DNA from: Aselliscus stoliczkanus
Taxonomy: Eukaryota > Chordata > Mammalia > Chiroptera > Hipposideridae
Reading direction: 5' to 3'
Assembly (NCBI GenBank): GCA_033961575.1
Contig: CM066737.1
Location: 60,656,771 to 60,720,770 of the forward strand
DNA: 64,000 nucleotides
The notes under the pieces are model-generated. The model was not told the origin of the DNA. It made no database searches and worked only from the letters and a program-made list of their open reading frames with translations. The translations under genes and the position numbers were made by a program. This document shows, in pieces, positions 20,517 through 33,149 of this stretch (its first letter is position 1; each line of letters starts with the position of its first letter).

Positions 20517-21899
20517 TACATTATGGTTCAATTTTCGTATACATTTTATGGATTTGGACAAATGTATAATGACATGTATCTATCATTATGGTAACATACA
20601 GAGTATCTTTGCTGCCCTAAAAATCCTCTGTGCTCCACTTATTATTTTTTCCCCCACCTTCACCCCTGGCAACCCACTAGTTGTTTTTACTGTCTCTGTA
20701 GTTTTGCCTTTTATGAATATCATATGGTTCGAATTGTGTAGTATGTGCTCTTTTCAGATTGGCTTCTTTAACTTAGTAATATGCATTTAAGTTTCTTCCA
20801 TGTCTTTTCATGACTTGATAGCTCATTTCTTTTTAGCACTGAATGATGTTCCATTGTTACAACTGGATGTACGACAGTTCATTTATCCATTTACCTACTG
20901 AAAGACATATTGGTTTCTTCCAAGTTTTTCAATAATAAATAAAGCTTCTATGAGCATCCTTGTACATGATTTTGTGTAGACACAAGTTGTCAGTTCCTCT
21001 GGGTAAATACCAAGAAGTATGGTTGCTAGGTTGTATAAGACTATGTTCAGTTTTGTAAGAAACCGCTAAACGGTCTTTCAAAATGGCTGGACCATTTTGC
21101 ATTCCCACCAGCAACACATGGGAGTTTCTGTTGCTCCACATCCTGATCAGAATTTGGTGTTGTCAGAGTTCTGGATTTTGGCCATCCTAATAGGTGTGTA
21201 GTGGCATCTCATTATTGTTTTAATTAGCATTTCTGTGATGACATATGATGTTGAGCATCTTTTTATATGCTTATTTGCTATCTAGATATCTTCTTTGATA
21301 AGATATCTGTTAAGGGCTTGGAACCATTTTTTTAATAAGGTTGTCTGTTTTGTTATTGTTGAGTTTTAATAATTATTTTTATATTTGAATAGCAGCCCTT
21401 TATCAGACGAATCTTTTGTACATATTTTCTCCCAGTTTGTGGTTTGTCTTTTTCTCTTGACATTGTCTTTCACAAGTTTTATTTTTTGTAATTTTAATGA
21501 AGTCTAGCTTATCAATTATTTCTTTCATGGACTATATGTATGTTTGGTGTTGTATCTAAAATGGCATCACCACACCCAAGGGCATTTAGGCTTTTTCCTA
21601 CATTATCTTTTAAGAGTTCTATAACTTTCTGTTTTGCATTTAGTTCTGTGATCCATTTTCAGTTCATTTTTTTGAAGGCTATAATGTCTGTGCCTAAATT
21701 CATTTTTCTAAATGTCAATGTTCAGTGGTTCCAACACCATTTGTTCCAAAGAGTACCTTTGTTCTGTTGTATTGCCTTTTCCCATTGGTCAAAGACCAAT
21801 CAACTATATTTATGGGGGCCTATTTCTGGGCTCTCTATTCTGTTTCATTAATCTATATGTCTATTCTTTTACCAATACCACACTATCTTGATTATTTAT

Positions 21900-22313
21900 A
21901 TTGTCTTATTTATGTTTTAGATATAAGTATAGTTAATATACAATATTATATTAATTTTAGGTGTACTATATAGTGATTCAACATTTATATAACTTATGAT
22001 GTGATCACCACACTGTCTAGTAATCATCTGTAACCATGCAAAGTTATCAAATTATTATTGACTATATTCCCATTCTCATTTTCACCATTTCCCCAACCCC
22101 CTCTCTGCTTCTATGAGTTTGTTTTTATTTCATTTTATTTGTTCATTTGTATTTTTTTAGATCACATATATAAGTGAAATAATATGATATTTGTCTTTCT
22201 CAGTCTGACTTATTTCACTTAGCATATTACCCTTTAGATTTATCCATGTTGCCACAAACGGCAAGATTTCATTCTTTTTTATTGCTGAGTATTATTCCAT
22301 TGTGTGATTATTC

Positions 22314-22357
<44 letters not shown>

Positions 22358-22740
22358 TCTTCTCTATCCATTTACCTAGGTTGCTTCTATATTTTGGTTA
22401 TTGTAAATAATGCTGCAATGAACATAGGGGTGCACATAGGTTTTCAATGTAGTGTGTTAGAGTTCTTCAAATAAATACCCAGAAATGGAATTGCTGGGTC
22501 ATAAGGTAGTTCTATTTTCAGTTTTGTGAGAAATCTCCATACTTTTTTCCATAGTGGCTACACCAATCTGCATTCCCACCAACAATGCACTAGGGTTCCA
22601 TTTTCTCCACATCCTCATGACAACACTTGATATTTATTGACCATATGATAATAGCCATTCTGACAGGTATAAGATAGTATTTCATTGTAGTTTTGATTTG
22701 CATTTCCGTGATGACTAGTGATGTTGACCATCTTATGTTT
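21900..22740 (-). mobile_element. Old L1 3' end nested in the ancient antisense L1
   Basis: The outer L1 breaks after CTATCTTGATTATTTAT (about 21895) and resumes at CCGTCCTCCAACTTTG (about 22760). Between lie antisense 3'UTR sequence (GATGTGATCACCACACTG) and ORF2 end landmarks (TCCATGTTGCCACAAACGGC, TGAGTATTATTCCATTGTG, AATACCCAGAAATGGAATTG, GATGACTAGTGATGTTGACC). It contains a GT microsatellite. Confidence 0.7.
22316..22356 (+). repeat. (GT)n microsatellite
   Basis: About 20 uninterrupted GT units inside the inner antisense L1. Confidence 0.95.
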
Positions 22741-23140
22741 GTTAAAGTCTGATAGTATCCGTCCTCCAACTTTGTTTTTCTTTAATATTGTGTTGGCTAT
22801 TAAGTATCTTTTGCCTCTGCATAAAACCTTTAGAATCATTTTGATATCCACAAAATAACTTTGGATCTTGATTGGGATTACATTATCTATAGATCAAATT
22901 GGAAAGAACTGACATCTTGACAGTATTGAATCTTCCTCTCTATGAATGTAGAATATCTCTCCACATATTTAGTTTTATTTATTTATTTATTATTACTTTT
23001 TTTTATATTGTTCATCAGAGTTTTGTAATTTTCCTTATATGGATCTTGTATATACTTTGTTTGATTTATACCTAAGTATTTCATTTTGGATAGTGTTAAT
23101 GTAAATGGTATTAAAAACTTTTTTATCTCTCTTTTAAAAG

Positions 23141-25850
23141 TTGGCCTAATCAATGCAATTAAAATTATACTGTCTTGTAATGTTAATTGGTATCATCAGC
23201 TTGATTTCCTTGAGCAGTACTTTTTTGAAAAATGAATCATTCCCATGTTGTAAGATTGAGAGATTCCACAAGAATTTATCCTTGCTTAATTCATACACAG
23301 TTTATCTTCTTTACTCCGTTTTCTTCATGCTGTTTTTGTGTCTTTAGAAGCCAAGTTAAAATGGAACATTTCCTCTTCTCCACTTGTCTGTTTTTATTAG
23401 GAGGGCAATTTTAAGGTTTGAAAAGGAAGACTACAAAAACTGGAACCATTTAGAAATGCAAGCAATGAAAAGCTGAAGTTACTTCTCCTTACCCTTAATG
23501 AGTTTTTCAGATACCCCTTTCTGCTACATTGCAGAGATTGTTTGGGGGGGAGGTGTAGAAAGTTGATATACACACCAACTCAGAAAAAAAAGATATGGAA
23601 TACATCATTTCTAACTGAAATTGAATTGGAGCCAAATGCTCTCTGATCCAGTTATATTTGTCATTTTTGGATGCCTCTATTGGCATAAGACCTATAAACA
23701 CCAGCCGGTCATGATTAGAAGCTTGTGAATTGGATGACATTCAGTTTGCCATTTACTCTCTGAGACATTACGATCCATCCAGCAACAGAATGCCTTACAG
23801 TGAACTAAGTGATCTAGTAACTTGATCTTGTACTCCTTAGCAAAGTTAGAATGACAACATCCAGAGAGGATGTTTCATATTAAGTACAACTGCATGCAAG
23901 TTTTTAGTATTTAGAAAGTCTAGCAGATAAAAAACAAAACAAAACAAAACAAACTTCAACTTCATTGTTTCAGGAAGAAGCAGATTGTGAAATTAAATGA
24001 CCCCAGAAAGGAGCAGTTTCCCTTTTCTGACTAGATACTATCAGAAAAGCCAAATCTGAATAAGAATTAGCTGAGAAATTAGCATTTCAAAATTAGATAA
24101 ACTCCCTAGGTTATCCAATTAGCTATACCTCCTAGTTTATATGTATGAAAAAAAGCAATCACCCAGAAGAGATTTATTAAACACCTACAATGTAGCATAG
24201 ACTGTGATCCGCACCACTGGGACAAGGGCAAGGGTAATAATGTCCCCTGCGCAAAAGGTACTTAGGAACTAGTGAAATATAGAGAGTAGTTCATGAAATA
24301 AATAACAAAATAAAATATTGTTAAATAACTCTTGGGTAATAGAAAAGAAAGAGACTTAACTAGTTAGAGAAAATGTATTTTCTAGTGTTCCTGAATTGTC
24401 AGGGGCGGTTTTGTGGAAGAAGTACTCTGGAGAGATGATCTCATGGAGCAAGGCCCTATGAGTTTCCACTCTATCTGGGTTTGGCTAAAAAACATTCTGA
24501 GGCCTGAAAATGAATTTGTAGCAGCCCCCATCTGAAGGCCCCACACTGCTTTATACTTGTTCAGCCTAGCCTTGAAATACCTATTTTGAAGACTGGGAGC
24601 ACTTTAGGACTACTTTCCAGTTCCCATTTCACTGTCTAAGACAGGAATGTGTCTCTTTCAGGCAACAAATCAAAATGCACATTTAATCTACCAGCATGTT
24701 TATTCCTGCATACTTCTCTCAAATGAACAGAAACAAACACAACATTTTCTAAGTGAGAAGGGACCCCATTATTGAATTGCTTGCAATTAACTTTAATATC
24801 ACTGTTCAATACTGAGTACTATAACAGCAAGTACTGAGGTTACTCTTCTAGATTTAGGACTTGCTAATAAGTTCATGAATCAAATGATACATTTCAGAAG
24901 TTCAGAGTCATGAGTAGTGAGCCTTATCAGAGCTAAATAATATGTCTGGTTGTTCCTTTGCTATTAATAACTACTAAGAAATAAGGATATCCTCTTCAAG
25001 TTTGGAGTCACTCTTTAGTCTCAGGGATTGTATAATTACACTATAAAAGCTACTTGGATCTCTGGCAATGTGCTTTTAGAGTGAGAAAATAAAGAAAGCA
25101 CTTTTACACATTTGTGGTGCTGAAATATTTGCCAGCAGTGCTTGGCTGTGGGCTGTCACCAGGCCCTGAGACATGAATCTCTTGAGGTCATTTTAGTGCT
25201 TGTGTAACTCAAAAAGACTGTGGACTTAAACTGAAATTTCAAAATGATTAGTCCATGTTTGCCTCTAAAGTAATTGCTCCAACTATTCTAAGAGGACGAC
25301 TGAGAGCCAAGAGTCCCAAAATGACTTACCCCATTCACTGGAAATCTCCGCAAAGCTTCAACAGGGCAGCCAGTGATATTTAACTTCCTCATTCAAGTTG
25401 CCTACCACCTGAAGGCTCAGGCAGAAATACTGTTCTGGGGGGAACAGCTCATAATGAGCTCCCATGAATATAGCTTGAGTAGTTCTAAATAAGACCTGAT
25501 ATTAATTCCATGAGGGAAGCACCAAAGACACTACACATCTTTAGCAGTCCATGAGTAAAATATAAGAATGGCTTTATGAGTCTCTTTCCAATAGGTGAAA
25601 CTTGTTGGAGACTGATTAGACCAGCCCAATTACCTAGGCTGTGATCAAATTTTGAACTACAGTCAGAACCTGAAATAGACATTAAAAGAGATTTGTCTGA
25701 GTTGATTCTGTCTGCACCCTTGTGGCTATTGATATTGATGGGAATCAAGAACTCAAGTAAAAATATACTTTCACTCCTGGCTTTAGAAACACCTCAGCTA
25801 ATGTATGCCCTTCCCCTTTTTTTGAAAACCTGTTAGAGTTAATTCCAAAG
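23141..25850. other. Largely unassigned sequence with one possible old repeat
   Basis: 24165-24480 (GAGATTTATTAAACACCTAC ... GTGTTCCTGAATTGTCAGGG, GGAGCAAGGCCCTATGAG) resembles the ancient repeat noted at 13605. A CAAAA-type pentamer run is at 23932-23951. Frames of 64-87 codons here (for example 25485-25748 minus) show no domain. No exon recognised. Confidence 0.35.
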
Positions 25851-25889
25851 ATTAATTAATGTTCTTGGATGTCAGAACTGGTAGGCACC

Positions 25890-26010
25890 TTAGAAATCAA
25901 CTAACTTGAGATAATTCATTTTACGTAAGGAAACAGAGGCACAGAAATGAGGAGTGGTTTTCCCAGGTCACACAGCTAATTGGTGGCAGTCCAAGAAAGA
26001 CAATCTTGAT
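25890..26010 (+). repeat. MIR SINE fragment
   Basis: GGAAACAGAGGCACAGAAAT, TTTTCCCAGGTCACACAGCT and AATTGGTGGCAGTCCAAG follow the MIR core and 3' order. Confidence 0.7.
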
Positions 26011-26149
26011 CAGCTGACTGTCTGTTCAGTGATTTTCTACTTTATCTGGGAGAAAAAGACACTCCAAACTGGAGGTACAATAACAGGCATCCAAATGCTG
26101 TAGTTCATGATGTGACTCAATATGTTTTGAGCAACTGAGCTTCAAGTCA

Positions 26150-26350
26150 TTTTGATAACAATGCCTCAAATTTGCATAGAGCTTTATAGCACACAAAGTT
26201 CTTTAAAATGTATTATTTTATTTGGTTATCCCAACAAGTCTTGAAGGAAGGCAGAACAGATTATGTTTTCATTTGAAAGAGGAAGGACTAAAATTCAGAG
26301 ATGACATGAATCATCCCAAATTCATTACACTTCAACCACTGTGTTCTCCT
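26150..26350 (+). repeat. MIR-family SINE relic
   Basis: AATTTGCATAGAGCTTTATA, AAAGTTCTTTAAAATGTATT and the following sequence fit a diverged MIR-type element (the TTTGCATAGCACTTTA subfamily). Confidence 0.5.
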
Positions 26351-26504
26351 GAATCCAAGCTCAACCGTCTTGCACTTTGCACGAGATAGTAAAGAAGCCC
26401 ATCATATATATGACCAAATTTTATGTTTTACCAACCAGCATAATTTTAGTCCATTTTATGCAAGTTTCTCTTAAATCTAGTCACCACCATATATACAATT
26501 AATA

Positions 26505-26745
26505 ATGATGATAGCTAATATTTACTGAGTCTTTTGCTTTGTATCAGGCATTGTCCTAAGCTTTTCAAATTTAGTAACTTACTGGATATTCACTAAATCA
26601 ACCGGGGATATTAACAGTATTACTATACTTATTTTACAGATGAGTAAAGTAAGGGAAGTTAAATGACTTCTCCAAACTCACCAAACTAATAAATAATAGA
26701 GCCAAGATTTGGGCCTAGCCACTCTGGACTCCAAAATATCCATTC
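26505..26745 (+). repeat. MIR SINE, near full length
   Basis: ATAGCTAATATTTACTGAGT, GTATCAGGCATTGTCC, TTATTTTACAGATGAGTAAA, TTAAATGACTTCTCC, AGAGCCAAGATTTGGGCCTA and CACTCTGGACTCCAAA reproduce the MIR consensus in order. Confidence 0.85.
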
Positions 26746-28900
26746 AGGCACTACTCTCAATATTGTCACTCTAGATAGCTAGAATAGTTAGTGATGCTAG
26801 CCTTGGCAACAACAACTCCAAATATCACTCTGTAATATGTGTTGGTCCAATAATACAAAAAAAAAACCCAAGAAACAAAACCTTCATTGTTTTGCAGCCA
26901 TCCTCTATAATGTAGGGCTGTAAAAGGTCAGACAATTGAGGAAAGAGTGGCTTTGTTATGTTGGAAACATTGAGACTCCATGACCCATGATGATTCTAAA
27001 TAAGCCATTAGAGTTCTTTTATCAAAAATATTATTATATAAAATGTCTCTAAATAGGTTTGCATTAAAAGAAAAAAAGATGACTCTTAAAAAAAAACGCG
27101 TATTGTGCTTTTTCCCAAACTGGTGTTCCACCAAATGTATGTGGCTATCTTCCAAGGTATATCTGATAGCCAATAATAGCTTCAAAAGAAAAGTAAATAA
27201 TACAGGTTTAGGGAGAATGCAGTCTAAATGTAACAGGCACACATATTAATGACTCAGTTGTCATGACAAAATGCATTGCTATCAGTGCATCTAAACATAA
27301 TTTAATAGCTGTCACATAGTGATTTCCACCAAAACAATATCAATGATTATAAATTAACTGATAAAAGGAAAGTCTGAGTAAATGAGAATTTTAGTTTTCT
27401 GAAGGTGTTATGGCAATAGCAAAATGTTCCTTAATATTGCCTTCTGATACCACAGTGTATGCTTACATTACCCAAGTAAATGACGAAGGAGAACACACCT
27501 TCTCTGATTGATTTTTAATCCTCTATTTAGAATCACATAGATTTAGCTGCTATTGTCTATGATGCACCTGTCTGGAGCTTTATGTTCCTCCTCCAGTTCC
27601 TGCCGTCCCTCCCTCACTTTTCTTCTTCCCTCCTTCCTTTCTTACCTTTGTCCAACAAATACGTTTCGAGGGCTAGAGATACAATGATGAGTAAAACATA
27701 GACACAATCTCCCCTCTCATTTAGCTTAGAATCAAATGAGAAATTTGATTTTCATTTCTTTAATCACACTATTGAACGTATAATTACAAATGGAGGCAAA
27801 TGTTCTGGAGGAATGGAACAAGGTTTCTGACCTTAAAGTGGGTAATTGGAGCTGTCAAGGAAGGTTTTCATCTGATGATGTAAGTTTTTAGTTACGATTT
27901 GATGAATGAGTAGCTGTAAACTGGGTGAAAGGACATCACATTGAACGGCAAGGATATAGACTGCTCCAAGTCCTTACAGCAGAAAGGGGTATGATATATT
28001 TCACGAAATGGAAAAATGCCAGTGTGACTGGAACATAGAAAGCATATCTAAATAAGGGTCAATTGAACCTCTTCCCCGCCCCCATTCAAGTACCTAGCAC
28101 ATACCAGCGCAGTCAACTTAAAGACTCTTAGAAGTTGTTCCTTCACTGTGCACTGAGGTGGCAGCCTGTGGGAAAAGAAGATGCCTGGTTGGCTTTTTTC
28201 TGAGCTTACTGCTGATGGGTGTATGGCACTTCATTCCAGATGCTGGTGGAAGGAGAAACCCAGCAACCATCAGGCCCAAGCGAGTGTGCACACTGCAAGT
28301 CATAGAGCAGGCCACCAAGTACGTGTTACAATCTGCGTGCACCACATGTCCCTGTGACTAAGGGAAGATCTCCATGCTCAAGAGTGTGTTGTGTCCAAGG
28401 GAGAGCTCCCTTGGGCTGATTCCATGCTTGGTATGGCCCTCTGCCTCTTCAGCTTCCTGAGTTTGGCTTGTGTATGTCTGCTCTGGCTGGCTCAAGAAAG
28501 AAATGTATAATTTTGGTGATTTCTACATGAGTTACATGTCCTTATATTTGCATTTAAAACTGCCATTATACAATATAAAGATGAATGATAAGATCCCAAC
28601 TAATAATTTAAAAATTTTACTTTGACTTTACGTAGAACAACACTAAATAGAAAATATCAAAACAAAACAAAACAAAAACACCATGAAAAGAGAGATTGGA
28701 AGAAAGGATAAACAAGCTTTACACTTTAACACCCTTATTGACACTTTTTCCTGCTTTTTTAACAAGAGGCCCCATATTTCATTTTCCACTGAACTCTGCA
28801 AATTATATAGCTAGCCGTAGGTGCTAGATATTTTTGTATTTCAAAAATATTCTTGCACTTTGTTCTGGGATGTAGTTAAATTACATGGAAGTAGTTTGAT
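26746..28900. other. Mostly unassigned sequence
   Basis: 27640-27960 resembles the ancient repeat at 13605 (TCCAACAAATACGTTTCGAG ... GATTTGATGAATGAGTAGC). Overlapping opposite frames at 28118-28361 (67 and 75 codons) have no recognised domain and no splice or start context I would trust. A CAAAA repeat sits at 28657-28678. Confidence 0.35.
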
Positions 28901-28904
28901 CCTT

Positions 28905-29545
28905 TTGGGTCTTGCTTTTAAGATTTGTTAGGTGAGACTGGAGCAGCTCAGTCTAGAGCTAATTATTGCCCAGCACTGAAACAAGACCCTACAGTATATT
29001 CTACTCAATTCCTTGTGAATCATGAGGTTTTCCTCTCTGGCTGGTAGTAACAGTTACTGTTCCCAGCCTTGCATGAGTGTGGGCACATTTAGCTCTACTT
29101 CTTTTGGGAGGGATCTGGTAGCTTCCTCACTTGCATGTACTGATCAGTATTCTGCTGAATACTTGAAGGGGACCTTCCACAGGTGTCAGAAGTTCTCCCT
29201 CTGTGCTGCTCGCTTCTCTCCTGTACTCTGTCCTTTTAATTCTAGTCACTTTTATGGCTCTGGTCCCAGCTCTGTCTCTGCAGGGAGTCCACAAGGCTCC
29301 ACTTGGATTCCTCCTCCCAGCTCTGCAGCCTGGAACACATCAAGGTAATAAAATTCAGGAATCATAGAGCTAACCTTGTTTATAGTTCCTTAAGGATCAC
29401 CATCATTCATTGCCTGATACTCAGTGCCTTGGAAGCATTTGTTTTATTTTTGTTGTCCAGGTTTTTTGTTATTTTAGGTAGGAAAGTAAATCTTGTCCCT
29501 CTTATTTTAGCTTGGCCAGAATTGGAAGTCACATGGTTTCTTTAG
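28905..29545 (-). repeat. Ancient L1 leader (5'UTR-like) segment, antisense
   Basis: Landmarks in order on the + strand: CTTTTAAGATTTGTTAGGTG, GACTGGAGCAGCTCAGTCTA, ATTCTGCTGAATACTTGAAG, CAGAAGTTCTCCCTCTGTGC, TGTCTCTGCAGGGAGTCC, TTTGTTGTCCAGGTTTTTTG, AAATCTTGTCCCTCTTATTT and CTTGGCCAGAATTGGAAGTC. The last, reversed, corresponds to the 'acttcc..ggccaagatgg' start of old L1 5'UTRs. The 108-codon frame at 29022-29348 is noncoding. Confidence 0.55.
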
Positions 29546-30092
29546 CAGCCAAGTCAAATCATCATACAATAAGTCCTGGTAAACAATGAAATACTATTTC
29601 TTTTGGGAAGGCCCATGTTCTTCTTGACAGTAGAAACAAGCATGGATTTTCATAGCGGATGTGTAATGACATTGATTTCTGAGTCTGCAGAGGGAAGCAT
29701 GAAGTCCAAACGAGAAGCTTCGTTTTCCTGATCAGGATCAAAGAAATATAATACAAAACATAAAGGGTGTAACATTTTTAACTTATGCTCTCTCTCTCAA
29801 ACTTCCCCCTCTGACCAGATTTATATTCATGTCTCCCTCCAGCACCCTTACTTCTTCCCAGGGATATCTAGAAAATATCAAACTTACTAGATTCAATTAT
29901 CCGTTTGAAAAGAACATTAGAACATTAGAACATTTTCTACCTGCATTTTGTCTTAATGAATTAGCAATTGGAAAAATGTTATTTTAGGAACAATTGTCTG
30001 AATAATAACTCCACAAATAAAAGTTTTAATTTGCCTAAGAATGGGACTATAGCCAAAATCAGCATCAGAATATAAAGCCAAGACCTTCCAAG
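29546..30092. other. Unassigned sequence
   Basis: No repeat or coding potential recognised. A short tandem AGAACATT repeat is at about 29911-29932. Confidence 0.35.
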
Positions 30093-30108
30093 CAACCCCC
30101 TTTTTTTT

Positions 30109-30204
30109 TTTTGAAGGCAGTGTCACTGGCCCTCATATGTGGGACTGAACCAGGGTTGCTGGCTTCCCAAGCCAGCGCTTAACCACCCCACCACTAGGCC
30201 AGCC
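30109..30204 (-). repeat. Type A SINE
   Basis: Antisense GAGGGC..end-type sequence (GGCAGTGTCACTGGCCCTCA) to the GGGCTGGCCTAGTGG head. TSD CAACCCCCTTTTTTTT at 30093-30108 and 30205-30220. Confidence 0.88.
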
Positions 30205-30311
30205 CAACCCCCTTTTTTTTAACTGAAGAATTCTTAACCATTAAAGCTAAGTGACAGGTATGACATAAAATCCACTTGGAAATTCATCAACTACTAAGAG
30301 TTACACCTGGA

Positions 30312-30366
30312 ATGAGAGAGAGAGAGAGAGAGAAGGAGAGAGAGAGAGAAGGAGACAGAGAGAAAA
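30312..30366 (+). repeat. (GA)n-rich microsatellite
   Basis: Two GA runs separated by AAGGAGAG and ending GACAGAGAGAAAA. Confidence 0.9.
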
Positions 30367-30950
30367 ATTATCTATTAGTATACTTATATTTGCTCTGAAT
30401 TTTTATTTTTTCGTGCATACAACTTCAGATGTTGGTGAGAGGAGGAGGAGGAGACTTTCTCTGGAAAAAAAAAAAAGGAGGTAATAACTCAGGCTTAAAA
30501 AAATAGCTATTGGAAATTCTATATATTTGAGTTCCTAAGAAAGGACTGATACGGTTATATCCTGCTGCCCTTAGTTTTTGTGCTGGTCATCAATGAAAAG
30601 TTAAAGATAAAGGACAGGGGCTACTTTTTTTTAAAAAATGATTGGCTCTAGAATAGACTTCCTTTATCTTATTAGGTATATCATTTTTTAGGTAAAATGC
30701 ATCAATTCTGAGAATGAGACAGAAGATACAGTACAAAAACCTTGGTTCAGCTATTCTGGTGTAGGTTTTGCTATCAATGTGTTTGTTGGTGACAGTTTCT
30801 GTTACTGCAAAAAGAAAATCAATCTATGCTGCTGTCTAGGTCCTATTTTTACATCACTCAAAATGCATTAGCTACTGGTATACATCCTAATGAATGAAAG
30901 AAAGTTGTTTTTAAAAAATTCTGTTCACTCGAATTTGTATTCTTACTAAA
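30367..30950. other. Unassigned sequence
   Basis: No recognisable repeat or ORF. Confidence 0.35.
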
Positions 30951-30952
30951 TA

Positions 30953-31030
30953 TCGGAGTGTCAGAAAAGTCATGATGCATTTTTGCAATGAACATAGAAA
31001 AAATACGTCATGACTTTTCCGACAACCCAA
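30953..31030. mobile_element. 78-bp mariner-type MITE
   Basis: TA at 30951-30952 and 31031-31032 flanks a unit made almost entirely of 32-bp terminal inverted repeats. The left end GTGTCAGAAAAGTCATGATG and the reversed right end GTTGTCGGAAAAGTCATGAC match at about 26 of 32 positions. No coding sequence. It resembles the MADE1-type layout of short mariner derivatives, though the TIR differs from the mariner at 19951. Confidence 0.8.
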
Positions 31031-31061
31031 TAGTTACACTTAATATCATCATGACCACCAT

Positions 31062-31085
31062 CAGCAGCAGCAGCAGTAGTAGCAC
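31062..31085 (+). repeat. Short imperfect trinucleotide run
   Basis: CAGCAGCAGCAG followed by TAGTAGTAGC, about eight interrupted triplets. Confidence 0.8.
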
Positions 31086-31816
31086 CCTGACTATTTTTGG
31101 ATACACATAAGAGGCATAAAGGATCATATAGGCTAACGTAATACCTTGACCCAGGAAAACAGAACTATTTGAAAACATGGAATGGGATTATTTGATAAAT
31201 ATATAAATCTGCTTGAGTCATTGCTACTGTGATCTATATTCAATCGTTAACTTCATAAATGGTTACCCTCATTTTGGCTTGACCTTATTATGCATTATTC
31301 AATAAGCCTATGGCCTAAGGTTATACGGTTATTTCATTGTTCAGCAAGAAGATGGTATGAATCTCTAAGTGTTTAGAAACTTTTGCATTTTAATGAGATG
31401 CAAAACCTTGAAGCCATACACAATAGTATCCTTCAGATGAGCTAAAAATCATTCATATTTTGAACATATTAAATTTTGAATATATTAGATTATTTGTGGG
31501 ATTTTATAAGAAAGTGTTAAATTGAACATAATGAAAATCATATACATGTTAACTCATATATGTTACATATTCTTATGTCATGACTTAAAAAAAACTGGCC
31601 ATTATCTTATTATACCTAAGTTTTCTTTTCTTTGTATTTGTTCTTTTCTGACAATGGTGCATTATTGAGCCTCATGATGGACTATGTTATTAGTTTCTAG
31701 TTAGACCATAACCCAGTTACACTGATGACTGTGGGTTTGATTGCATTTAATGTGTAAGGGGGCTAAAAATACTAGAATTATTGATTCATTTCTTTTTTTC
31801 CATATAGGCATAAATC
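31086..31816. other. Unassigned AT-rich sequence
   Basis: Nothing recognised. The right end supplies the target site of the next SINE. Confidence 0.35.
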
Positions 31817-31828
31817 AAGAATAATACC

Positions 31829-32282
31829 AGGCTGGCCGAGTGGCATATTGGTTAAGAGCTGGCTTGGGATGCCATTAGCCCCAATTCAAATCCCACATGT
31901 GAGGGCCAATAACACTGCCCTGTACAGCTAACAAAAGTTCTACCTGGAGCTGGGCTGTGCAAGCTCCAGCAACAGTGTAGGCTACAGCCCCTGCTGCAGT
32001 GGGCTGCCATAGGCTACAGTGAGTGGCCGGCAGCCAGTGTGAGCTGCTGGCAGCCAGTGTGAGCTGCCAAGAGCCGCTGTGAGCAGCCATCCAGAGGCTG
32101 GTGACTGATCTGCCTCACCTGAGAAGAGCGCAATGATGATACCAACATGGGCCAGTGAAGTAACGTCCTCCGCAACTAGACTGAAGAACAAAAAAGGACA
32201 GCAACTTGTCTGTACCCCTTCTCTGGTTCCCCAATGCAGTTCCCCTCCCCCAATTCCCCAATAAAATCTTTAAAAAAATAAA
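31829..32282 (+). repeat. Type D SINE (long composite form)
   Basis: tRNA-like head GGCTGGCCGAGTGGCATATT, GC-rich body with tandem GTGAGTGGCCGGCAGCCAGT-type units (about 32019-32085), tail CCCCAATAAAATCTTT. TSD AAGAATAATACC at 31817-31828 and 32283-32294. Confidence 0.9.
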
Positions 32283-32294
32283 AAGAATAATACC

Positions 32295-33064
32295 TAGAAT
32301 ATATTTGTGTGTGTATATAAATGGTGCTACTGAGGTGATTAAATATTGACTGAAATTTAACAGTCAATTCAGTTCATCAACTATTATGAGTTATTCCATT
32401 GAGATGAATGATTGCTTGACAGGATTGATGAATCAGTCAGTAATTTGATGCTGGACTGGCATCAGCCAAAACAGGTTACATAAACAGATACTGGAATGGC
32501 TATGCAATTTTAAAATCAAAAATACAGATTGCCATTTGATTGCTTTTCCTTCTTTTTTTTATTCTGTTGATGATTACTCTCTGTTGTGAAGACAATAATG
32601 ATGTAACTGAATTAAATTATCCACTGTACTTTTCAGAATCTGTGAATAGATTTAAAATATTTTTTACAGAGATCTTAACATGAATACTGAGGTTGGAATA
32701 TTTATGAAAATTCTAATTTACAAAACCTTGAATATCTAAACTGATGGCATCTGGTGTCCCATATAAAACTGAGGCAATATCCCCTTTGATTCCTTGATGG
32801 CTTGATGGACTATTATCAAAGATATCTACATATGTCACTAACCACTGTGTTAGATATTCAGAGCACAAATTACCACATGTTCAGCTGCTCAAGACTTGAA
32901 AGAAATTGGCAAGATGAAAAGACAGAGAGCTTGACTAAGAATACTAGATCTTCACTAAGAATATGGCTATTAGAGTAAAATACAGTTTTGTTGTTGTTGT
33001 TTTGATTTACAAAATAAGTTTATTTAGGAAAACAGATAAAATGTAAAGAATCCACAAAGCTAAA
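32295..33064. other. Unassigned sequence with one arm of a local duplication
   Basis: The stretch 32899-32996 is clearly related to 34350-34446 (see findings). Otherwise nothing recognised. Confidence 0.4.
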
Positions 33065-33065
33065 A

Positions 33066-33126
33066 TTTTTGACTACTCTATTTGATTCTTTGACTATCCT
33101 ATTTGACTCCTTAACTACACTATTTT
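33066..33126 (+). repeat. Three-unit minisatellite, period about 20-21 bp
   Basis: Units TTTTGACTACTCTATTTGA, TTCTTTGACTATCCTATTTGA and CTCCTTAACTACACTATTTT follow each other directly. Confidence 0.8.
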
Positions 33127-33149
33127 AAATTACAAACACTTCCTGACCC

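Larger units (their letters stand above)
19765..23140 (-). repeat. Ancient L1, 3'UTR plus ORF2 3' part, antisense, interrupted twice
   Basis: Antisense 3'UTR landmarks start it: GATTCAGGTTCACAGCAAAA, GAGTGGTACATTTGTTACC, then after the mariner TATGGATTTGGACAAATGTA, CCCTAAAAATCCTCTGTGCTCC. ORF2 landmarks follow (20860-21890: ATTTATCCATTTACCTACTG, AAATACCAAGAAGTATGG, CCCACCAGCAACACATGGGA). It resumes at 22745 after an inner L1 (CGTCCTCCAACTTTG, AATATTGTGTTGGCTATTAA). No frame is open over a useful length. Confidence 0.75.

Noticed and set aside
28118..28361. Overlapping 75- and 67-codon frames on both strands as a possible small gene
   Set aside because: No domain, no matching splice context, and antiparallel overlapping frames are common by chance at this length.
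29022..29348. 108-codon serine-rich frame as an exon
   Set aside because: Falls inside an antisense ancient L1 leader segment.
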